A stretch of 64,000 bases of DNA from Caballeronia jiangsuensis. Its GTDB lineage: Bacteria > Pseudomonadota > Gammaproteobacteria > Burkholderiales > Burkholderiaceae. Positions 25,870 to 33,937 of the stretch are shown one piece after another. The stretch lies in contig JFHF01000024.1 of assembly GCA_000648925.1 (NCBI GenBank), positions 1 to 64,000 of the forward strand, written 5' to 3'. The position numbers and the translations under genes were made by a program. The notes beneath the pieces are model-generated. The model ran no database searches. It was not told the DNA's origin and saw only the letters and a list, made by a program, of their open reading frames with translations. The stretch's first letter is position 1. Each line of letters opens with the position of its first letter.

Positions 25870-26398
25870 TCATGTACGCAACTGCCAATAAGTGCCAAGC
25901 GCGGCAGGTACGCCATAGGCCGCGACTTCGGCCGATTCATAGAGCTTTCGAAGCTGTTTTAACGACCCGTCGCGAATGCGGTTCAAGGGCCTTGTCGGGG
26001 CTAGTCTCTCGGATGTTGATGTCAGCGAACAGTCCTCTGTTTTCCCTTGGCGTCGCAAGGACGCCGTATTGAACTCAAGGGAGCAAGGCTGCTTCGCAAG
26101 TTTTGCCACATCGTGCGACTTCTTCACACCTAATTCGACTTGGGCGACCAGCGAGAGACGGTGAGTGAAGATAATCACTTGACGTTCCTGAGCCTGGTGG
26201 ACGAGGCGCTGAAAGACGTGCTCCTCGACGTCCTGGTCTAGTGACGAAATGGGGTCGTCAAACACGAAAGGCGTTGGTTGGCCGGACCCTGAGGTGTCCG
26301 CGAGAGACCCAGCCAATGCGATGACGCGTTGTTCTCCCTCGCTTAGGATTGCCTCAACTCTCACGCCATCGGCTGCGTCCTTTAGTGTGAGAGAGAAT
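25870..26398 (-). pseudogene. Remnant of an AAA_13/SMC-like ATPase
   Basis: Only the C-terminal ATPase half is present. On the minus strand from after TAA (about 26399) it reads IKVTFSLTLKDAADG, then ILSEGEQRVIALAGSLAD (ABC signature), TPFVFDDPISSLDQDV (Walker B with D-loop) and QVIIFTHRLSLVAQVE (H-loop). The Walker A half is missing: a stop directly precedes the conserved part. The 3' end departs from the family after KLYESAEVAAY. Both ends are lost, so it cannot be functional. Intact relatives are large ATPases found in anti-phage systems such as PrrC/RloC-like proteins. Confidence 0.75.
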
Positions 26399-26923
26399 GT
26401 GACCTTTATCGCTGTTTAAGTCATTAGTTGGTGATGTCGAAGAGTCCAATCGAATCGTGCAGTCTCTCTTATAGTCATATGATTCCTCGTGGCGAGACCT
26501 GCATCGATTACAACGGAGTCCGGCTTACATGATATGGGCAGCGTTGGGGGGTTCCTTTGGCACTGGTTAGGATTGGACCTTTTTCTTGCACCGGATAAAT
26601 CGGTACAACAATTTCCCGCGTGAGAAAACTTAGCGTCGTGCCGTAACATCGAAGGCTTGTTTCGTTAAAAGGACTCAATGCTACTAAGCGCCCTTATTAG
26701 CGCATTTTAGAAAAAGGGTCGAATTAGCGGGCCGGCCACGAGACGAGGAAACGGCGTTAGAGATGCGAGCGCTGAGCAGAATACTTTCAGGTTGCCGATG
26801 CATTGGTGGTACGGCAACTATTCTATGTGTCGGCGCGGCCGGCGGCGCCTAGAGTGCCGGTGATGAAGTGCCGGGCCAGATAGCGCCCAGCAAGGAAGGA
26901 TGACGCCGTCATGGAGGAGCAGA
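26399..26923. other. Gene-poor stretch
   Basis: About 525 bases, AT-richer than average for the window. Short protein-like bits exist but no frame with start and composition. It probably holds deletion scars from the lost 5' part of the ATPase gene. Confidence 0.4.
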
Positions 26924-27142
26924 TTAATGTTTCGTCTTAGCGGTGTAGGGGTATCTAGGAATTAACGCATCTTTGCAATTGAGGCATTTCGGAAAACGTT
27001 CTTGCGCCGTATTGGTTGAGCGTCGGCAATTGCCAATCTGTATACTGAAGGGCGCATTTTCAGTCTTCGTGCCTGCCACTGCCTTCGGTGTCAGCCCCGT
27101 GAACAATTCTTCTATGAGCGCTTTCTCGTCGTCGGGAGACAT
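26924..27142 (-). CDS. Uncertain small hypothetical protein
   Basis: A 72-residue frame: MSPDDEKALIEELFTGLTPK, then AVAGTKTENAPFSIQIGNCR and FPKCLNCKDALIPRYPYTAK. One C-x-x-C pair and an extra cysteine might bind metal. The ribosome site before 27142 is weak. Composition is acceptable but evidence is thin. Confidence 0.33.
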   Translation of the reverse strand: MSPDDEKALIEELFTGLTPKAVAGTKTENAPFSIQIGNCRRSTNTAQERFPKCLNCKDALIPRYPYTAKTKH

Positions 27143-27313
27143 AGTCGGCTTTTTTGCTGTCGGGAGTTCATGCGTATTTCCTAGGTAGCGAATTTCAGAT
27201 GAATTTGCGGGATGAGTAGATTCAATGCCGTTTTACTGTACCCGTTTTAGCTTAACCGAACGTTCTCGCAACAGCAAGGGTGCAAAGCGCTGAGACGGCG
27301 GGCCCTTGGGGAA

Positions 27314-27526
27314 TCATTTGGCCTTTCGCGCTAAGTCCTCTAACTCCCGACCATTTACAGAAGGCTTGCGGTTGGTTCGTAATAGTTGAAACGTCCGATA
27401 CTCGACGTGCCATTGGATGAGGACCGCTTCAAAGGGTAGCGCGACGGCGCATCGCAGGCAGGGCAACTTCAAAGAGCCGCTTCCCCGACATCCGCGGATA
27501 ACTTTCGTCGATGGCTCCGCCCTCAC
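27314..27526 (-). CDS. Uncertain small hypothetical protein
   Basis: A 70-residue frame from a GTG at 27526. The part LKLPCLRCAVALPFEAVLIQ, then WHVEYRTFQLLRTNRKPSVN and GRELEDLARKAK, looks like a small zinc-binding or helical domain with C-L-R-C. A neighbouring frame also contains a short stretch with a good ATG, so a frameshifted or shorter gene is possible. Confidence 0.3.
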   Translation of the reverse strand: MRAEPSTKVIRGCRGSGSLKLPCLRCAVALPFEAVLIQWHVEYRTFQLLRTNRKPSVNGRELEDLARKAK

Positions 27527-27926
27527 CCCCTACGAGGCGGAGAGATATATGTTCACGCGAAACTAAAAGCAGAACGGTACAGACGCCCGCGCAGCGGGCG
27601 TCTTTCCGGAGTTTTTAAGATTTTGAATTCTTTTTTCCTAGATATTACTTTTCACTGAAAATAAATGCGTTATTGAGCATTTAGACAGATGTGGGTCGTG
27701 TTATTTCGAGCGTGACTCCTAAGAGAGTCCGCCCTTCTCAGCGGGTGCCCGAAACTGGAGCCGGCAAACCTCGAACCGCACCATATCGATTTCAGAGAGG
27801 GTATGGACACCGACCACCGAAATCAATGCAAAAATCCCCCCTTTCCATGGACATAGTCGACTGCGCCTCCCAGCCTCATGCAGCAAGCCTTTCCGCCGAT
27901 GTCCATGGCAGACAACATCGGGGTAC
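27527..27926. other. Island edge region: AT-rich stretch then high-GC DNA
   Basis: About 400 bases holding an orphan terminator (27581-27606), an AT-rich block (about 27610-27690) and the change to the GC-rich codon pattern of the rest of the window. No integrase, tRNA end or obvious direct repeat was recognised here. Confidence 0.45.
27581..27606 (+). terminator. Orphan rho-independent terminator on the plus strand
   Basis: Perfect 9-bp stem GACGCCCGC / GCGGGCGTC with loop gca, followed by ttt and, a few bases later, ttttt. No plus-strand protein gene ends upstream; a five-codon frame (MFTRN) behind ggagag at 27550 is the only translated-looking item. A short RNA may end here. Confidence 0.6.
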
Positions 27927-28202
27927 GTGACCAAGGTTGCGCGTCTCGAAGGCGATTTCGTCTGGCATCGTCATGCGGACACCGACGAGACTTTCATCGT
28001 TCTCGAAGGCGAATTGCGCATCGACTTTCGCGACGGCGCGATGCATCTGCGTGCGGGCGAAATCGGCATCGTGCCGAAGGGCGTCGAGCACAAACCCTAT
28101 GCGGCGCGCGAAGTGAAGATCATGCTCATCGAGCCGCGCGGGGTCGTGAATACGGGCGAAGAGCGCAACGAGCGCACCGCCCCGAACGATCTCTGGATCT
28201 GA
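27927..28202 (+). pseudogene. Cupin-domain protein, 5' end missing
   Basis: From the GTG at 27927, 91 codons read VTKVARLEGDFVWHRHADTD, then ETFIVLEGELRIDFRDGAMH, LRAGEIGIVPKGVEHKPYAA and a normal end. The metal-binding set of the cupin fold is there (HRHxxxDE, then G-x-x-x-H at GVEH). Intact relatives have about 30 more residues at the N-terminus, before the KVARLEGDFVWH strand. Upstream in frame the reading is poor and has no ATG. The gene seems to have lost its start at the edge of the island. A short functional cupin from the GTG is possible. Confidence 0.6.
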
Positions 28203-28308
28203 CGCCAGAAAGCGGCAATGAGCATGCTTGAAAGCGTGTCCCGTCGGGACTAGGCTTTGGCGAGGGTCCGTCATTCGCATTCGGACCGTTCACTCGCGCG
28301 AGGCCCGT

Positions 28309-29358
28309 ATGACCGCGAACGCTGCGCCATTCGATACCGAATTGACCCGTGTGCTCGGCTGCCGTTATCCGATCGTTTCCGCGGGCATGGGCGGCCCCGC
28401 GCGCGCGGAACTGGCGTCGGCGGTGTCGAATGCCGGTGGCTTCGGACTGCTCGGCATGGTGCGCGAATCGCCCGAAACGATCGCGAACGAAGTCGCCGCC
28501 GTGCGCGCCGCGACGGATCGGCCATTCGGCGTCAATCTCATTCCGGCGGGCACGAAGCCCGGCCTGCTGGCCGCCGAACTCGACGCATGCCTCGAATTGC
28601 GCGTCCCGGCGATGTGTTTTTTCTGGGACGTCTACCCCGATATCGTCGCGCGTGCGAAGGACGGCGGCGCGCTCGTGCTGTATCAGGTCGGCTCGCTCGA
28701 AGACGCGTTGCGCGCGGAAAAGGCGGGCGCGGACGTGATCGTGGCGCAAGGCGTCGAGGCCGGCGGGCACGTGCGCGGCTCGACCGGCATCATGACGCTG
28801 CTGCCCGAAATCGCCGCGCATATCGGCGTGCCGGTGGTCGCATCGGGCGGCATCGCGACGGGCGCGGGGCTCGTGGCGGCGCTGGCGCTCGGCGCGAGCG
28901 GCGTGCATTGCGGCACCGTCTTTCTGCCGACGCACGAATCCTATGCGCACGACTATCACAAGCAACGCGTGATCGATGCGCGCGCGGGCGACACGATCCA
29001 CACCGACCTCTACGCGATCAACTGGCCCGCCGGCTCGCCGGTGCGCGTGCTCGCGAACAGCGTGACGGATGCGGCGCGCGATCATCTCTTCGGCAACGAT
29101 CCCTATGCGCTGCCGCGCGAGGTCATCGCGCATGACGAATGGGGGGCGGTCGAAAAGTACAGCACGATTTCGCCGCTGCGCTCGACGACCGGCGATATGG
29201 AAAAGATGGCGCTCTTCGCGGGCGAGTCGTCGGCGCTGGTGAACGAGCGGACATCGGCGGGCGAAGTCATCGAACGTCTGATGCGCGAGGCGAACGAGGC
29301 GCTCGACGATCTGCTCGCGCGGCGCGACAAGAGCCTGAACATCGGCGGCGGCGAGTGA
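28309..29358 (+). CDS. Nitronate monooxygenase (2-nitropropane dioxygenase family)
   Basis: A 349-residue FMN enzyme with a TIM-barrel fold, which oxidises alkyl nitronates such as the toxin propionate-3-nitronate. Visible: YPIVSAGMGGPARAELASAV at the N-terminus (FMN-binding strand), GGFGLLG, IVAQGVEAGGHVRG with the catalytic histidine, ASGGIATGAGLVAALALGAS and GVHCGTVF for the phosphate of FMN. The ATG at 28309 follows gcgagg. It lies about 100 bases after the broken cupin, on the same strand. The exact substrate is not shown by sequence. Confidence 0.88.
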   Translation: MTANAAPFDTELTRVLGCRYPIVSAGMGGPARAELASAVSNAGGFGLLGMVRESPETIANEVAAVRAATDRPFGVNLIPAGTKPGLLAAELDACLELRVPAMCFFWDVYPDIVARAKDGGALVLYQVGSLEDALRAEKAGADVIVAQGVEAGGHVRGSTGIMTLLPEIAAHIGVPVVASGGIATGAGLVAALALGASGVHCGTVFLPTHESYAHDYHKQRVIDARAGDTIHTDLYAINWPAGSPVRVLANSVTDAARDHLFGNDPYALPREVIAHDEWGAVEKYSTISPLRSTTGDMEKMALFAGESSALVNERTSAGEVIERLMREANEALDDLLARRDKSLNIGGGE

Positions 29359-29428
29359 CGAACGGCCATCGGCCCGACAAGCTATCATGTGCGCATTCCA
29401 AAACATGCCGCACGGGCTGGAGAATCAT

Positions 29429-30754
29429 ATGGCTGGACCTCAGGAAAGCGTCAGCATGGCGTTGTTCTGCGACTTCGAAAATGTCGCGCTCGGCGTTCGC
29501 GATGCGAAGTACGAGAAATTCGATATCCGGCCGGTGCTCGAACGCCTGCTGCTGAAGGGAAGCATCGTCGTCAAGAAGGCCTATTGCGACTGGGATCGCT
29601 ACAAAGGCTTCAAATCGGCGATGCACGAGGCCAGCTTCGAAATGATCGAGATTCCGCACGTGCGCCAGTCGGGCAAGAACTCGGCCGACATTCGCCTCGT
29701 CGTCGATGCGCTCGATCTCTGCTACACGAAATCGCATGTCGATACCTTCGTCATCATCAGCGGCGACTCCGACTTCTCGCCGCTCGTGTCGAAGCTGCGC
29801 GAGAACGCGAAGAAGGTGATCGGCGTGGGCGTGAAGCAATCGACGTCCGACCTGCTCGTCGCGAACTGCGACGAGTTCATCTTCTACGACGACCTCGTGC
29901 GCGAGCAGCAACGCGCGATCGCCAAGCGCGAGCAGCGCGAATCGAAGCGCACGCCCGACGAGGAACGGCATCCGAAGCAGGAGACGGAATCGCGCAAGTC
30001 GCAGGCGATCGCGATCACCGTCGAAACTTTCGAGGCGCTCGCATCGGAGCGCGGCGAGAGCGGCAAGATCTGGGCGTCGGTGTTGAAGAGCGCGATCAAG
30101 CGCCGCAAGCCGGGCTTCAGCGAAACGCAATACGGCTTTCGCGCGTTCGGCAATCTGCTCGATGAAGCGCAGTCGCGCGGTCTGCTCGAAGTCGGCCGCG
30201 ACGATAAATCCGGCGCGTTCGTGTTTCGCTCCGCGCAGTCCGCTCAGGTCGCGGTCGTGGACGTGAGGCAGGCCGAAGCGCAGGCCGCACCGAGAGAACA
30301 CGAAAGCGCGGGAAACAGCAGGCGACGCGAGAAACGCGGCGCGAGGAAAGCCGAATTCGTGGCCGCGCCGGAGCCCGTCGTGTTCGAGGAAGAAGTATCG
30401 GCGCCGGTCGTTCCGAAAGAACACGAAGGTTCGGCGAACAGCCGGCGCAGAGAAAGACGAGGCGCACGGAAAGCGGCTCAGGCGGCCGCGCAGGAAGACG
30501 CCGTGTTCGTGGAAGAAGCGCCGGCGCCGGTCGAACGCGAGATGTTCGAACCGCAGGTTGAACCTGCGCCCGAGCCCGCACCCGCGCCCGCGCCGAAAAA
30601 ACCCGCTACGCCGCGTCGTGCGCGCAAGACTGCTGCGAAGCAGAGCGATGCCGATGTATCGAACGAAGGCGTCACGACGGTTGCCGAAACGGCGAAGCCG
30701 CCGCGCAAATCGTCCTCACGCGGCAGCCGTTCGCGCAAGGCTGCCGTCGAGTAA
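29429..30754 (+). CDS. NYN-domain protein with LOTUS/OST-HTH domain
   Basis: A 441-residue protein. Residues about 10-160 are a NYN (PIN-like) nuclease domain: MALFCDFENVALG, then SADIRLVVDALDLC and TFVIISGDSDFSPLVSKLRE supply the conserved aspartates. Residues about 190-275 form a LOTUS/OST-HTH domain (SGKIWASVLKSAIKRRKPGF ... YGFRAFGNLLDEAQSRGLLE), an RNA-binding winged helix. The rest is a disordered tail with two similar units (NSRRREKRGARKAEFVAAPE and NSRRRERRGARKAAQAAAQE) and a Lys/Arg-rich end. The family acts on RNA in eukaryotes; the bacterial target is unknown. The ATG at 29429 follows ctggagaat. Confidence 0.88.
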   Translation: MAGPQESVSMALFCDFENVALGVRDAKYEKFDIRPVLERLLLKGSIVVKKAYCDWDRYKGFKSAMHEASFEMIEIPHVRQSGKNSADIRLVVDALDLCYTKSHVDTFVIISGDSDFSPLVSKLRENAKKVIGVGVKQSTSDLLVANCDEFIFYDDLVREQQRAIAKREQRESKRTPDEERHPKQETESRKSQAIAITVETFEALASERGESGKIWASVLKSAIKRRKPGFSETQYGFRAFGNLLDEAQSRGLLEVGRDDKSGAFVFRSAQSAQVAVVDVRQAEAQAAPREHESAGNSRRREKRGARKAEFVAAPEPVVFEEEVSAPVVPKEHEGSANSRRRERRGARKAAQAAAQEDAVFVEEAPAPVEREMFEPQVEPAPEPAPAPAPKKPATPRRARKTAAKQSDADVSNEGVTTVAETAKPPRKSSSRGSRSRKAAVE

Positions 30755-30766
30755 CCCGATATCGCT

Positions 30767-32176
30767 TCAACCGGTACGCTGCTCCGCCGACACCGACGCG
30801 TCTCCTTGCTCACGCGCCGCCGCATGTTCTTCGGCGCGCCAGCGCTTGCGCGAGCGATACATCGTCGCGACCGCGATGCGCGCCATCTTCACCCAGCCCG
30901 AGTGGCGCGGGTCCGCGAGCATGCTGAGCGCGCGCGCGTAATCGAGCGTGAGGCCCGGCGTCCATGCCATCGTGGCGGCGCGCTTTCGCACCTGCGCCGC
31001 GACCCATAGCTCGGGCGTCGCCATGATGCGCACGAGCGGCTTCCATCCGCCGCCCTTGCCCCATACGCGCGCCGACGCGCCCTCGATCGCCGCTTCCAGC
31101 GCCCGCGCCACGGAACTCGAACAATTGCGATAAGTGAGGTTATAGGTCGTGTCGCGCTGATACGTCTGCCAGAAGCGCGCGAGCCTCACCGGATCGTAAT
31201 TGCGGATGCGCACCTGCTGCGTCGACGGACACCACGCTTTCGACTCGGTCTCGTAGTCGGGCTGAAAGAGGCCGGGCACGTCGTTCTCGCGCGTCGCGCG
31301 CAGCGTGCGGGTAAATTCGTTCGGCGAGCGGTCGATCTCGACCGCGGGATACAGGCTGATGTACACGCCTTCGGGCGTCTCCAGCGCCGCGTGGCCGGTC
31401 GAGATGGTGCCGTTCCTGTCGATGGCGGCGATGTAGCGATCGACGATCAACTGCCGCTTCGTCTGCGACTTCGCCGTGCCGACCGGCGTCCACACGTGCA
31501 CGGTCAGCGCGGCTTCATCGGGCGCGGGCGGGCCGTCCCAGACCGCGCCGGCGAACGAGGGCGCGGCGGACGCCGGTTCTTCCTGTGCATTCGCGCTCGA
31601 TTCGCCATCGACGGCGGGATTCGCCGCCATGCGCCGCACGCGCGCCGCGAGCAGGATCATGTTCCAGCCGCCGAAGAAGAGGCCGAACGCGACGCAATAG
31701 GCGACCGTTCCCGCGTAGTGATCGGGATAAGGCTGATAGAAAAAGATTGCGATGGCGATTTCCAGCACGCCGCCCGCCATCGCGAGGCGCCACTTTCGAA
31801 AGCGGACCACGCGCGCGGAGACGATCTGCAAGGCGCCATCGACGAGAAAGAGCGTGCCGAAGATGAGCGACAGCACGAAGTTGCCGTGCTCGCCGCCGAA
31901 CAGCACGAGCAGCGCCGAGAGACAGAACGTCGTGCCTTTCACATAACGCAGCTTGCGCTGGCCGCCCATGCCCGTCCATGCGACGGCGAGCGTGGCGAGG
32001 CCTTCGAACAGCATCATCAGCGCGAAGGGCACGATGGGAAAGTAGAGCGAACCGTCGAGCGCATCGGTGAAGATGACGCCGCCGAGCGCGATGCTGAGCA
32101 GCCCGAGCGTCAGCACCGCGCGCCATCGCGTGCGCAGATAGTCGACGCCGAGCAGAATCATCACGAGCCGAACCAT
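30767..32176 (-). CDS. Membrane protein with HdeD-like N-terminus and NlpC/P60-like C-terminal domain
   Basis: A 469-residue protein. About 1-190 are six hydrophobic helices like HdeD/DUF308 (MVRLVMILLGVDYLRTRWRA, then VLTLGLLSIALGGVIFTDAL, and so on). After a Pro/Ala-rich linker, residues about 225-380 look like a cysteine peptidase: GHAALETPEGVYISLYP gives a candidate catalytic His, and YNLTYRNCSSSVARALEAAI a candidate catalytic Cys at a helix start. If so, it could cut peptides or amide bonds near the inner membrane. The ATG at 32176 follows ggaggaatcg. Convergent with the NYN gene. Confidence 0.75.
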   Translation of the reverse strand: MVRLVMILLGVDYLRTRWRAVLTLGLLSIALGGVIFTDALDGSLYFPIVPFALMMLFEGLATLAVAWTGMGGQRKLRYVKGTTFCLSALLVLFGGEHGNFVLSLIFGTLFLVDGALQIVSARVVRFRKWRLAMAGGVLEIAIAIFFYQPYPDHYAGTVAYCVAFGLFFGGWNMILLAARVRRMAANPAVDGESSANAQEEPASAAPSFAGAVWDGPPAPDEAALTVHVWTPVGTAKSQTKRQLIVDRYIAAIDRNGTISTGHAALETPEGVYISLYPAVEIDRSPNEFTRTLRATRENDVPGLFQPDYETESKAWCPSTQQVRIRNYDPVRLARFWQTYQRDTTYNLTYRNCSSSVARALEAAIEGASARVWGKGGGWKPLVRIMATPELWVAAQVRKRAATMAWTPGLTLDYARALSMLADPRHSGWVKMARIAVATMYRSRKRWRAEEHAAAREQGDASVSAEQRTG

Positions 32177-32331
32177 CGATTCCTCCGTCTGATCATTCGA
32201 TGCCTTGTGTGGGACATGCGCGGCCACACACTATATAAGGCATTGACGGCGAAAGCGGCAAGAACGGGAAAACCACAGACGAATGCGCGCGACCGCCGTG
32301 CGGGGACACGACAGCCGCGCGGTCACGTCAT

Positions 32332-33135
32332 TTACTGCACCGCATGCTTCGCGGCATCTTCGATGACCGCCGCGACCTGCTGCGGCTTCGATTCGTACAC
32401 GGAATGGCTCGCGCCCGGAATGACCGTCATGTGACTATGCGCGCGCTCGTAGTACCAGCGTTCGAGATCCGGATTGATGATCTTGTCGCTGCCGGCCACG
32501 ATGCCCCAGCTCGGCTTCGACGTCCACGCCGCGGCCGTCAGCGGCGTCGAGAAGACTTGCGCCGCCGTCAGAATCTGCGAGTGCGATTCGAACCGGGCTT
32601 GCCTGAGCGGCAGATCCGCGGCGAAGTCTTTCGGAAAGACGGCGGGATTCAGATACGTGTAGCCATCCGCTGTCTTTTCGACGGCGTCCGTCTGCTTCGC
32701 GAGGAAGCTGGGCGTCTTCTTGCCGAGCGCGCCTTCGTCCTCGCCCACGTTCGGCGCATGCGCCGCGACATAGACGAGCCCCGCGACCTTCGGATGCACG
32801 CCCGCTTCCGTGATGACCGAGCCGCCATAACTATGGCCGACGAGGATCGCCGGACCGTTCTGCAGGTCGAGCACGCGTTTGGTCGCGGCGACGTCGGCTT
32901 CGAGCGATGTCAGCGGTTCCTGCACCATCGTGACGTGATAGCCGTCGCGGGTCAGGATGTCGTAGACCGGCTTCCATCCCGAGCCGTCGACCCACGCGCC
33001 GTGAACGAGAACGATGTTTTTGACGGGCGCATGGGCATCGGCGGCCGGGGTGGCATCCTGAGCCATTGCGCCGGTCGATGCGAACACACCGGCCGACAGC
33101 GCCAGCATCGACGCTGCTTGAAAGATTCGCTTCAT
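32332..33135 (-). CDS. Exported alpha/beta hydrolase
   Basis: A 267-residue enzyme with signal peptide MKRIFQAASMLALSAGVFAS cut after AMA-Q. The fold begins KNIVLVHGAWVDGSGWKPVY; the nucleophile elbow is VGHSYGGS (Ser in GHSYG), the acid lies in VAGSDKIINPD, and the histidine in IPGASHSVYES. All three catalytic parts are present. Relatives are annotated as hydrolases or esterases with unknown substrates (pyrethroid-type esterase or salicylate esterase groups). The ATG at 33135 has ggag eight bases upstream. Confidence 0.88.
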   Translation of the reverse strand: MKRIFQAASMLALSAGVFASTGAMAQDATPAADAHAPVKNIVLVHGAWVDGSGWKPVYDILTRDGYHVTMVQEPLTSLEADVAATKRVLDLQNGPAILVGHSYGGSVITEAGVHPKVAGLVYVAAHAPNVGEDEGALGKKTPSFLAKQTDAVEKTADGYTYLNPAVFPKDFAADLPLRQARFESHSQILTAAQVFSTPLTAAAWTSKPSWGIVAGSDKIINPDLERWYYERAHSHMTVIPGASHSVYESKPQQVAAVIEDAAKHAVQ

Positions 33136-33184
33136 GAAGGACTCCGCTTGTGCGAATGAGAGATCGTCGATCCGGACGCGCGGA

Positions 33185-33526
33185 TCAGCTACCGAAGAAC
33201 GGCTGGCAGAAGTCGATCGGCCCGACGCACGTGTTGTTCATCGATACATGTTTCGGCGCGCTCGATGCGCTCGTGCCGGTTTGCACGCCGCCGTAGGCCT
33301 GCACTGCGCCGGCATGTTGCGTGGCGACTTTGGCTTCCGCTGCCTGAATGTCCGACGGGTAGTACGGATCGCTCGCGAGCGCCGGGTTATAGCCTGCCTT
33401 TTCGACGGCGACGAGATCGGCGCGGACCTGTGCACGCGTGACGGGAGCGTTCGATTGCGCGAAAGCGAGAGCGGGTGCGGCGAGCGTGGCGGCAACGAGG
33501 GTGAAGCTGACGAGATACTTTTTCAT
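33185..33526 (-). CDS. Exported DUF4148 protein
   Basis: A 113-residue periplasmic protein. Signal peptide MKKYLVSFTLVAATLAAPAL, cut after AFA. The mature N-terminus APVTRAQVRADLVAVEKAGY then NPALASDPYYPSDIQAAEAK is the DUF4148 signature that is very common in Burkholderia. It ends with CVGPIDFCQPFFGS; the two cysteines may pair. The ATG at 33526 follows cggag. Function of the family is unknown. It lies 50 bases before the hydrolase on the same strand and may share its transcript. Confidence 0.88.
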   Translation of the reverse strand: MKKYLVSFTLVAATLAAPALAFAQSNAPVTRAQVRADLVAVEKAGYNPALASDPYYPSDIQAAEAKVATQHAGAVQAYGGVQTGTSASSAPKHVSMNNTCVGPIDFCQPFFGS

Positions 33527-33852
33527 GTTCGACTCCGGGTGGATAATGATGTAGTTAATCGGGTATCCGAAATAAATATTTTTTTCGGTTTCCGTTGATA
33601 AGGCCGTTGGTCCGTGTTCATGCCGCGACCTTGACGACACTTTATCGACCGGACTGCGCCTCGACTACACCTACGAAGGAGCGTGCCTGCAGCCGTTATC
33701 GGTGTATCGGCTAAACGTTCGCATGGCGCGCACAGTGGCGCTTCAACCGTGCGACGGTATTAAATGCGACGTCCGGATGAGCCGTCTCATCCGCGCGTGT
33801 TAGATGCTCATACGAAGGTGTTATCGCTTCGCCGATATCAAACCTTGATATA

Positions 33853-33865
33853 GGTTGACTCAACC
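33853..33865. promoter_or_regulatory. Inverted repeat upstream of the AraC gene
   Basis: GGTTGACTCAACC, a perfect 6-bp inverted repeat about one base, lies in the 410-base region between the divergent DUF4148 and AraC genes, about 70 bases before the AraC start. It may be an operator; the TTGATATAGGTTGACT stretch also offers -35-like hexamers. Confidence 0.35.
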
Positions 33866-33937
33866 ATCAGGCGATGTCGTCAACCGTATGTACGGCTAGG
33901 CGCGTGGTTTCCGTTTGATTAACTTGGAGTCGTCGCG

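Noticed and set aside
26416..26649. Small minus-strand frame upstream of the ATPase remnant
   Set aside because: It has no ribosome site and does not match the missing N-terminal half of the ATPase (no Walker A motif).
27527..27926. Possible tRNA or attachment site at the island edge
   Set aside because: No cloverleaf-like arms, CCA end or convincing direct repeat could be seen by eye.
28126..29406. Minus-strand open frame of about 426 codons
   Set aside because: Antisense to the nitronate monooxygenase; no protein-like pattern.
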